6,385 nt of DNA, taken from positions 1-6,385 of the forward strand of contig JAEZHG010000310.1 in NCBI GenBank assembly GCA_023436945.1. Reading direction: 5' to 3'. Shown here piece by piece: positions 1-5,331 of the stretch (its first letter is position 1; every line of letters starts with the position of its first letter). The DNA comes from Pseudomonadota bacterium (GTDB taxonomy: Bacteria > Pseudomonadota > Alphaproteobacteria > Caulobacterales > Caulobacteraceae). The translations under genes and the position numbers were made by a program. The notes beneath the pieces are model-generated. The model worked only from the letters and a program-made list of their open reading frames with translations, ran no database searches and was not told the DNA's origin.

Positions 1-822
1 GTCTCCTATCCGCTCTATCGCCCGTTCGGCACTGACGGCAGCGTCATTCTTGAGCCGATGGCGCAACTATCCATCTCCAATGATGCCGATCTGGACCGCC
101 TGATTCCGGTCGAGGACAGCCAAACGCTGGAACTGGACCACGTGTCCCTGTTCCGGATGGACCGTTTCCCGGGCTTTGACCTGCTGGAAGGTGGCGTGCG
201 CTTCACTGCCGGTGCCCGCGCGACCTTCAACTGGGACGGCGAACGCTCGGCCAGCCTGTTTGTGGGTCGCAGCATGCGCGCCAATGAGGAACAGGCCTTC
301 CTGATCCCTGTGCCGGACAACCCCGGCCAGCTTTACGACCCGTCCGGTCTGGCCAGCAAAACCTCTGACTGGGTGGTGCAGGCCACCTTTGATCCGTCGG
401 ACCGTATCCGTGGCTGGTTCCACGCCGTGGTCGACGATGAGGGTAATATGCGCCGCGCAGAAGCCACCGTTAGCGGTGACTGGGGTCGCCGCAATGCCGG
501 TGCGCTCAGCTACATCGTTGACCGCTCGAACCCGCTGGCGGGCCCGCTGAACCGGAACTACGAGTTCCTTCAGGTTTCGGGCCAGCAGATGATCCACGGC
601 AACTGGGGCGTGGCCGCCCGCGGTATCGCCGACCTCGAACAGGACATCATCACCCGCTCGGAAGTGGGTCTGCTTTATGATGATGATTGCTTCCGACTGG
701 AGCTTGGCTGGCGTCGCGATAACACCCGCGTTCGCCCGACCGGACCGTCGGAAGGTGTCTATATCCGTCTAAACCTCGCCACTTTCGGCGGGACAGGATA
801 TGATCGCAGTGAATTACGGTAA
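1..822 (+). CDS. lptD: LPS-assembly protein LptD, C-terminal part of the beta-barrel (5' end outside window)
   Basis: The reading frame is open from base 1 to the TAA at 820-822, giving the last 273 residues of a larger protein. LptD is the outer-membrane barrel that, with the lipoprotein LptE, inserts lipopolysaccharide into the outer leaflet. The family match rests on the segment beginning ILEPMAQLS near window residue 16, the conserved RFPGFDLLEGG stretch (about residues 55-65), and the late DDDCFRLELGWRRD motif, which carries the only cysteine in this part (codon 688-690). That is where LptD proteins carry their conserved C-terminal cysteine, which in E. coli forms disulfides with the N-terminal domain. 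Alternating polar/hydrophobic strands run throughout, and the last strand is around VYIRLNLATFG. A charged tail of about ten residues follows it and uses some rare Leu codons (TTA, nearby CTA). An internal ATG at 58 is not the start, because family similarity continues upstream of it. Identification is confident; the missing N-terminal OstA domain cannot be assessed. Confidence 0.93.
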   Translation, partial: VSYPLYRPFGTDGSVILEPMAQLSISNDADLDRLIPVEDSQTLELDHVSLFRMDRFPGFDLLEGGVRFTAGARATFNWDGERSASLFVGRSMRANEEQAFLIPVPDNPGQLYDPSGLASKTSDWVVQATFDPSDRIRGWFHAVVDDEGNMRRAEATVSGDWGRRNAGALSYIVDRSNPLAGPLNRNYEFLQVSGQQMIHGNWGVAARGIADLEQDIITRSEVGLLYDDDCFRLELGWRRDNTRVRPTGPSEGVYIRLNLATFGGTGYDRSELR

Positions 823-825
823 GGA

Positions 826-852
826 TGTCGCATGACAGGCGTTCATGCGATA
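826..852 (+). promoter_or_regulatory. Inverted repeat / RNA hairpin just after the lptD stop
   Basis: The arms TCGCATGA (828-835) and TCATGCGA (843-850) are perfect reverse complements separated by seven bases (CAGGCGT). In RNA the stem extends by a G-U pair (827/851) and a U-A pair (826/852), giving about ten pairs. It begins four bases after the lptD stop. No run of T follows, so it does not look like an intrinsic terminator. It could be an mRNA-processing or stability element, a translational control hairpin (it pairs the ATG at 832-834), or a protein-binding palindrome in DNA. The repeat itself is seen directly; any function is inference. Confidence 0.5.
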
Positions 853-915
853 CGTCCATTTGTGGCCGAAATCTTCGGGTTTCTGTCACTGACCGCTTTA
901 GGGAATCAGGACTGA
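832..915 (+). CDS. Possible 27-residue small ORF / leader peptide between lptD and surA
   Basis: This is a tentative call. An ATG at 832-834 is preceded by AAGGA (821-825) at a six-base spacing, a good ribosome-binding arrangement that overlaps the lptD stop. The frame runs 27 codons to TGA at 913-915, two bases before the surA ATG, and contains the surA ribosome-binding sequence. The predicted peptide starts MTGVHAIRPF and has a hydrophobic second half (FVAEIFGFLSLTALG); I recognise no family. The start codon lies in the left arm of the hairpin at 826-852, so a ribosome finishing lptD might be needed to expose it. Against coding: only about half of its codons end in G or C, clearly fewer than in the flanking genes, and rare codons ATA and TTA occur. 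It may be a chance ORF or a short translated leader that couples lptD to surA. Confidence 0.25.
   Translation: MTGVHAIRPFVAEIFGFLSLTALGNQD
908..911 (+). promoter_or_regulatory. Ribosome-binding site that decides the surA start
   Basis: AGGA lies six bases before the ATG at 918. It supports the start at 918 over the in-frame ATG at 825, where the only purine-rich bases (AAGG, 821-824) directly touch the start codon with no spacer. Confidence 0.6.
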
Positions 916-917
916 CG

Positions 918-2279
918 ATGGGTTTCAAGCGTTTCACTACCGGTGCAGCAGTCGCTGCCCTGCTGGCCGCAGCCACCATGGGCCAAGCCCTTGCCCAGTC
1001 TGCATCGGGACAGCCCGCCCAGCCTCAGGCTGCCGGCACGCTGAACCCCGCAGCGGAGGCCGCACCGGCAGCCCGTGCCGCGGCCCAGCCCCAGTTCCAG
1101 ATGGCCGATGGCGTGGTCGCCTCGGTCAACGACCGAATCATCACCGGTTTCGATCTGCGCCAGCGCATCCTCATGACGATTGCCATGACGCAGGTTCAGC
1201 CGACGCCTGAAACCTTCCCTGCCCTGCAGCAACAGGCTCTGAACGATCTGATCGACGAGCGTCTGCAAGCTCAGGAACTCGCCAAGTTCGAGCAACTGAA
1301 GATTTCAGACGAGGAAGTGGATCGCGAAATCGCATCCATGGCCCGTGAAGTCGGCGTTTCTCCGGCAGACTATCTTCGCTTCATCACCGAAGGCGGCATC
1401 CAGCTCCAGACCTTCCGTGAAAGCATTCGCACGCGCCTGGGTTGGTCCGACCTGACGGTGGGCCGCTTCCGTGATCGCGCCAAGGTCAGCCGCTCGCAGG
1501 TTGATCAAGTCATGCGCCAGATGACGGAATCGGCCACCAAGCCCCAGTATCTGATCGGCGAGATCTATATCGATGCAGCCCGCGTGGGCGGCATGCAAGA
1601 AGCCATGAACGGTGCGCGCCAACTGGTGCAGCAGATGGTTCAGGGCGCGCCCTTCCAAGCCGTAGCCCGCCAGTTCTCGTCCGCCCCGTCGGCGGCCCGT
1701 AACGGCGATGCGGGCTGGCTGGTCCAAGGCACCGTCCAGCCTGCCCTTCAGGCGGCTTTGGACGTGATGGAAGTCGGCCAGCTGTCGAACCCGATCCCTG
1801 TCGAGGGCGGTGTTTACATCATCTATATGCGTGACAAACGCGCAGGTGCGGCCACCAGCCTCGTTTCGATGAAGCAGGTCATGGTCGAGCTGCCGGAAAC
1901 CGCAACCGAGGCCCAGATCACCGAGGCCACCCAGCGTCTGAACGCCATCCGTGCTCAGCTGACCTGCGACAACATCCTGACCCGCGCACGCTCCGAACAG
2001 GGCCTGCTGGGTGCAGATCTTGGCGAGGCCGATGTTTCGGACCTGCTGCCGCAGTTCCAGCAAGTGGCACGCTCGGCCCAGATCGGCACCATTTCGGACG
2101 TGGTCCGCTCGCCGCTCGGCCTGCACCTGCTGGCCGTCTGCGACCGCCGCCTCGGTGGCCCTGAGGCCCCGTCCCGCCAGCAGATCGAAAACCGTCTGCA
2201 AGGTCAGAACTTCGCCATGCTGGGCCGTCGCTACCTGCGCGACCTGCGTGAAGACGCTCTGATCGAAATCAAGCAATGA
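918..2279 (+). CDS. surA: Periplasmic chaperone / peptidyl-prolyl isomerase SurA
   Basis: SurA escorts unfolded outer-membrane proteins, including LptD, across the periplasm to the BAM complex. Starting at 918 the protein has 453 residues. Residues 1-26 form a typical Sec signal peptide (MGFKRF, a hydrophobic core, then ALA before Gln27). An Ala/Pro/Gln-rich linker follows (about 27-61), then the N-terminal chaperone domain (about 64-205, opening GVVASVNDRIITGFDL). A parvulin-type domain spans about 209-306 and has NGDAGW at 262-267, matching the family's G-D/E-L-G-W turn. A second, degenerate parvulin-like domain covers about 316-410, and a C-terminal helix (about 418-450) probably packs on the chaperone domain. 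The frame extends upstream to an ATG at 825, but that start would bury the signal peptide behind 31 charged residues. Cys350 and Cys408 are the only cysteines and lie in the second parvulin domain. Whether either parvulin domain is catalytically active cannot be told by reading. Confidence 0.93.
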   Translation: MGFKRFTTGAAVAALLAAATMGQALAQSASGQPAQPQAAGTLNPAAEAAPAARAAAQPQFQMADGVVASVNDRIITGFDLRQRILMTIAMTQVQPTPETFPALQQQALNDLIDERLQAQELAKFEQLKISDEEVDREIASMAREVGVSPADYLRFITEGGIQLQTFRESIRTRLGWSDLTVGRFRDRAKVSRSQVDQVMRQMTESATKPQYLIGEIYIDAARVGGMQEAMNGARQLVQQMVQGAPFQAVARQFSSAPSAARNGDAGWLVQGTVQPALQAALDVMEVGQLSNPIPVEGGVYIIYMRDKRAGAATSLVSMKQVMVELPETATEAQITEATQRLNAIRAQLTCDNILTRARSEQGLLGADLGEADVSDLLPQFQQVARSAQIGTISDVVRSPLGLHLLAVCDRRLGGPEAPSRQQIENRLQGQNFAMLGRRYLRDLREDALIEIKQ

Positions 2280-3325
2280 TGGACGAACCAATGACGGGGG
2301 TCCGCTCAACCGGCCCCCTCATTGTCAGTATGGGCGACCCTGCCGGTGTTGGCCCCGAAGTTATCGCACGCGGCTGGGACGTTCTGCGCAAGGAACGCCA
2401 GTCGGTGCTGAAACCCGGCCCGCTTCCGTTTGTGGTTCTCGGCGACGCCGTCACCCTGTCGCGTCAGGGCTATCCTGTCGAGGCCGTCTATGGCCCGCAG
2501 GACGCGTTTCAGGTCTTTGGCCGCGCCATTCCTGTCATCGACCTTCCGACCCCCGCCCCCGTTGTCGCTGGCCAGCCTGATCCGGCCAATGCTGGCGCAG
2601 TAGCCGACTGGATCGAACGCGGCGTGGACATGATACTGTCGGGTGAAGGCTCGGGACTGGTAACCGCCCCCATCGCCAAGGCCCCCATGTATGCGGCGGG
2701 CTTCCGCTTCCCCGGCCATACCGAGTTTATCGCCGAACTGACCGCCGACATGCCGTTCAATGGCACGCGCGGTCCGGTGATGATGCTGACAGCACAGAAC
2801 CTTCGCGCCTGTCTGGTGACGATCCATGTGCCGATCGACCAGCTTCCCGAACTTCTGACCGCAGATCGCGTTCTGCGTGTGGCCCGCGTGGTGAATGAGT
2901 CGATGAAACGCGACTTCGGCATCGCCAAGCCGCGCCTCGCCATGGCGGCCCTGAACCCCCATGCGGGCGAAGGTGGCTCTATCGGGCTGCAGGAAATCGA
3001 AATGCTACGCCCTGCGGCGGCGCAACTGCGTGGCGAGGGCATCGATATTTCCGATCCGCTACCCGCCGACACTCTGTTCCACGAAGAGGCCCGTGCGCGG
3101 TATGACGCCCACATCTGCCTCTACCACGATCAAGCGCTTATCCCTGTGAAAACGCTCGACTTCTGGGGCGGCGTCAATGCCACTCTGGGCCTGCCGATCG
3201 TCCGCACCTCGCCCGATCACGGCACAGGGTTCGATATCGCCGGTAAGGGAATAGCCCGCGCCGACAGCTTTATTGCTGCGGTAAAACTGGCATCAGAGAT
3301 GGCGGCCAAGCGCGCGACGCGCTAA
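2276..3325 (+). CDS. pdxA: 4-hydroxythreonine-4-phosphate dehydrogenase PdxA
   Basis: This cytoplasmic enzyme of the DXP-dependent vitamin B6 pathway oxidises 4-phosphohydroxy-L-threonine with NAD; the product decarboxylates to 3-amino-1-hydroxyacetone 1-phosphate, which PdxJ then uses. The 349-residue product is slightly longer than the 329 residues of E. coli PdxA. Visible signatures are GDPAGVGPEV (20-29), PGHTE (146-150, substrate-binding His148), and the three metal-binding histidines in TIHVP (H184), NPHAGE (H229) and YHDQ (H284). The spacing of these histidines (45 and 55) equals that in the E. coli enzyme, and K292, N301 and R310 fall at the matching substrate-binding positions. The region between His148 and His184 is about six residues longer than in E. 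coli. The ATG at 2276 overlaps the surA TGA (ATGA), implying translational coupling. In-frame ATGs at 2279 and 2291 are alternatives, the last with GGACGA upstream. Confidence 0.96.
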   Translation: MMDEPMTGVRSTGPLIVSMGDPAGVGPEVIARGWDVLRKERQSVLKPGPLPFVVLGDAVTLSRQGYPVEAVYGPQDAFQVFGRAIPVIDLPTPAPVVAGQPDPANAGAVADWIERGVDMILSGEGSGLVTAPIAKAPMYAAGFRFPGHTEFIAELTADMPFNGTRGPVMMLTAQNLRACLVTIHVPIDQLPELLTADRVLRVARVVNESMKRDFGIAKPRLAMAALNPHAGEGGSIGLQEIEMLRPAAAQLRGEGIDISDPLPADTLFHEEARARYDAHICLYHDQALIPVKTLDFWGGVNATLGLPIVRTSPDHGTGFDIAGKGIARADSFIAAVKLASEMAAKRATR

Positions 3326-3334
3326 CACCCTCCT

Positions 3335-4144
3335 GTGACCGACCACCTGCCCTCCCTCCGCGAAACGCTCGACGCCCATGGCCTGTCGGCGAAGAAAAGC
3401 TTTGGCCAGCATTTCCTGCTGGACCTGAATGTTACCCGCAAGATCGTGCGCTATGCTGGCCCGTTCGAAGGCCGCAATGTCATCGAGGTCGGCCCCGGCC
3501 CGGGTGGCCTGACCCGCGCCCTGATCGAGAGCGATGCGGCCAAGGTTATTCTGGTCGAAAAAGATCCGCGCTTCGTGCCGCTTCTGTCGGAACTCGACGA
3601 CGGCTCGGGCCGCCTGACGATCCATGAAGCCGACGCACTCAAGGTCAAGGAAGCCGAGCTTTCCGAAGGCCCGACGCATCTGGTGTCGAACCTCCCCTAC
3701 AACGTCGGCACCCCGCTGCTGATCAAATGGCTGACCGGCCCGTGGCTGCCGCATGCCCTGACGCTGATGTTCCAAAAGGAAGTCGCCGAGCGCGTTGTGG
3801 CCCAGCCAGATGAAGACGCCTATGGCCGTCTGGCCGTGATTTCTCAGGCCGTCTGCGAGGCACGCATTGTCATGCACCTGCCTGCGGCTGCCTTTACGCC
3901 TCCGCCGAAGGTGGCCTCTGCTGTGGTGCATCTGGTGCCGCACGCCGAGCGCCCGTCGCCTGAGCGCCTGAAAAAGCTTGAACGCGTGACGGCTGCTGCC
4001 TTTGGCCAGCGTCGCAAGATGCTGCGTTCATCCCTCAAACAGCTCGGTGGTGCTGCCCTGTGCGAAGCTGCCGGAATCTCTCCCGAAGCCCGCGCCGAAA
4101 CCATCGACGTTGCCGGTTTCCTGCGTTTGGCCGATGCCCTGTAA
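3335..4144 (+). CDS. rsmA: 16S rRNA dimethyladenosine transferase RsmA (KsgA)
   Basis: RsmA uses S-adenosylmethionine to dimethylate the two adjacent adenosines in the loop of helix 45 near the 3' end of 16S rRNA (A1518/A1519 in E. coli), a late small-subunit maturation step. Loss of the enzyme classically gives kasugamycin resistance. The 269-residue product has the normal length. It shows KKSFGQHFLLD (20-30), the SAM-binding motif EVGPGPGGLT (51-60), an acidic residue after strand 2 (E75), EADAL (98-102), and the catalytic NLPYN (119-123). The conserved FTPPPKVASAVV lies at 187-198 and the C-terminal helical domain carries FGQRRKMLRSSLK (223-235). The start is GTG at 3335, nine bases after the pdxA stop. 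It has no Shine-Dalgarno sequence, so coupling to pdxA translation is likely. The family commonly begins at this point, which supports GTG over any later start. Confidence 0.96.
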   Translation: MTDHLPSLRETLDAHGLSAKKSFGQHFLLDLNVTRKIVRYAGPFEGRNVIEVGPGPGGLTRALIESDAAKVILVEKDPRFVPLLSELDDGSGRLTIHEADALKVKEAELSEGPTHLVSNLPYNVGTPLLIKWLTGPWLPHALTLMFQKEVAERVVAQPDEDAYGRLAVISQAVCEARIVMHLPAAAFTPPPKVASAVVHLVPHAERPSPERLKKLERVTAAAFGQRRKMLRSSLKQLGGAALCEAAGISPEARAETIDVAGFLRLADAL

Positions 4145-5269
4145 ATGACTGTTCAGATTGATCCTTTCCGCGCCATCAACATCTCCCGCATCGCCCACCA
4201 GCTGAAGGCTGAAGGGCGATCGGTGATCCATATGGAGTTCGGACAACCGTCGACGGGCGCACCGCCCGCCGCTATTGCCGAAGCGCACGCGCGACTGGAT
4301 TCTGAAGCGGGCGGCTATTGGGAAGACCCCAAGCTGCGTGAACGCATCGCCAAGCTTTATGACGAGCGTTACGGCGTGACGGTCGATCCGGAGTGCGTGA
4401 TCCTGACGGCAGGCGCATCGCCTGCGCTGGTTCTGGCGCTGTCGGTGCTGTTCAATCCGGGTGACCGCGTCGCCACGGCCCGCCCTGGCTATGTGGCCTA
4501 TCGCAACACCCTCAAGGCCATGCACATGGAGTGCATCGAGGTCGATTGCGGCCCCGAGGTCAGCTACCAGATGACGGGCGCGGCGCTGGATGCCATCGAA
4601 CCGGCTCCGCAGGGCGTCATTCTGGCCAGCCCCGCCAACCCGACCGGTTCCCTGATACCCGAGCATGAGCTGAAAGCCATCGCCGAGGTTTGCGAGCGCA
4701 AGAACATCAAACTGATCTCTGACGAGATCTATCACGGCCTGATCTATGAAGGCCGCGCACCTTGCATGCTGGAATACGCGCCGCAGGCTGCCGTTGTGAA
4801 CAGCTTCTCCAAATACTGGTCCATGCCGGGCTGGCGTCTGGGCTGGGTGATCTTGCCGTCCGAACTGGTCGAGCAGGCCCGCGCGCGTATGGGCAATATG
4901 TTCCTGACGCCCGCGACGCTGAGCCAGCGCGCCGCACTGGTGGCGATGGACTGCATCGACGTTCTGGAATCCTATGTCGATGTGTATCGCAAGAACCGCG
5001 AACTGATGCTGGCAGCCCTGCCTAAGCTGGGTCTGGCCACCATCGCCCCGCCGGACGGTGCCTTCTACATCTATGCCGACATCAGCCACCTGACCGACAA
5101 CAGCCTCGACTTCTGCGAGCGTCTGTTGCGCGAAACGGGTGTGGCCACGGCTCCGGGTCTCGATTTTGACCCTGTAAACGGCCACCGCTTCATCCGCTTC
5201 AGCTTCGCCGTCTCCACGGCAGAGGTCGAAGACGCGATAAACCGGATAACTCCGTTCTTTAATTCTTGA
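4145..5269 (+). CDS. Class I/II PLP-dependent aminotransferase (fold type I), substrate unknown
   Basis: The 374-residue product is a cytoplasmic fold-type-I aminotransferase of the aspartate aminotransferase superfamily. Visible landmarks are the N-terminal FGQPSTGAPP (32-41), LTAGASPAL (87-95), ARPGYVAYR (112-120), ASPANPTG (161-168, N165 contacting PLP), ISDEIYHGLIYEG (191-203, D193 and Y196), and SFSKYWSMPGWRLGW (220-234). K223 is the Schiff-base lysine, and R351 in RFIRFSFA is the expected substrate-carboxylate arginine. All core catalytic residues are present, so it should be active. The GYWEDPKLRERIA segment (57-69) is shorter than the usual GYT...G.P.LR stretch and has Trp59 near the active site. 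The ATG directly follows the rsmA TAA with no intervening base and no ribosome-binding sequence, so it is probably translated by coupling. The amino donor and keto acid cannot be assigned from sequence. Generic database labels such as aspartate aminotransferase or ACC deaminase would be over-interpretation. Confidence 0.9.
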   Translation: MTVQIDPFRAINISRIAHQLKAEGRSVIHMEFGQPSTGAPPAAIAEAHARLDSEAGGYWEDPKLRERIAKLYDERYGVTVDPECVILTAGASPALVLALSVLFNPGDRVATARPGYVAYRNTLKAMHMECIEVDCGPEVSYQMTGAALDAIEPAPQGVILASPANPTGSLIPEHELKAIAEVCERKNIKLISDEIYHGLIYEGRAPCMLEYAPQAAVVNSFSKYWSMPGWRLGWVILPSELVEQARARMGNMFLTPATLSQRAALVAMDCIDVLESYVDVYRKNRELMLAALPKLGLATIAPPDGAFYIYADISHLTDNSLDFCERLLRETGVATAPGLDFDPVNGHRFIRFSFAVSTAEVEDAINRITPFFNS

Positions 5270-5271
5270 CA
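5266..5271 (+). promoter_or_regulatory. TTGACA, possible -35 element for the MHYT gene
   Basis: A perfect TTGACA overlaps the aminotransferase stop codon, 60 bases before the next start. At the standard 17-base spacing only GGTGAA (5289-5294) is found, a poor -10. The Caulobacter-like GCTAAGCT (5279-5286) is too close, only seven bases after it. The element may therefore be chance. Confidence 0.2.
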
Positions 5272-5331
5272 CATCACGGCTAAGCTTCGGTGAAGTGAGA
5301 AGATTTCCCCTAACCTTCTAACGGATCCGAA
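5270..5331 (+). other. Intergenic spacer between the aminotransferase and MHYT genes
   Basis: These 62 bases separate the tightly packed cluster from the signalling gene. They contain a repeated CTAAC (5310-5314 and 5318-5322), the eight-base palindrome CGGATCCG (5322-5329), and a weak ribosome-binding GGA (5323-5325) six bases before the ATG at 5332. I found no convincing terminator: the best hairpin (CTTC/GAAG, 5285-5295) has only four pairs and no T-run follows it. Read-through from the upstream operon is therefore possible. Confidence 0.5.

Noticed and set aside
58..822. ATG at 58 as a complete 254-residue gene
   Set aside because: The frame is open upstream to base 1 and LptD-like sequence continues across the ATG, so this is the end of a larger gene.
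866..878. Small hairpin CCGAA-ATC-TTCGG before surA, as a terminator
   Set aside because: It has only five pairs and a three-base loop, followed by GTTTCTGTC rather than a T-run; too weak to call.
825..917. Longer surA starting at ATG 825, adding 31 residues
   Set aside because: It would place a charged, cysteine-containing stretch before a clear signal peptide, and AAGG directly touches the ATG with no spacer. The start at 918 has a properly spaced AGGA and the expected N-terminus.
1305..2309. Minus-strand open frame of 334 codons opposite surA
   Set aside because: Antisense shadow of a GC-rich gene with no recognisable domain and no ribosome-binding context.
4028..5272. Minus-strand open frame of 414 codons opposite the aminotransferase
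   Set aside because: The + strand encodes a protein with all aminotransferase motifs. The antisense product is low-complexity, rich in Arg, Gly, Gln and His, and matches no family I know; this is usual for the shadow of a GC-rich gene.
5285..5295. CTTC-GGT-GAAG hairpin as an operon terminator after the aminotransferase
   Set aside because: Four pairs only and no T-run; the TTTCCCC further on does not fit an intrinsic terminator.
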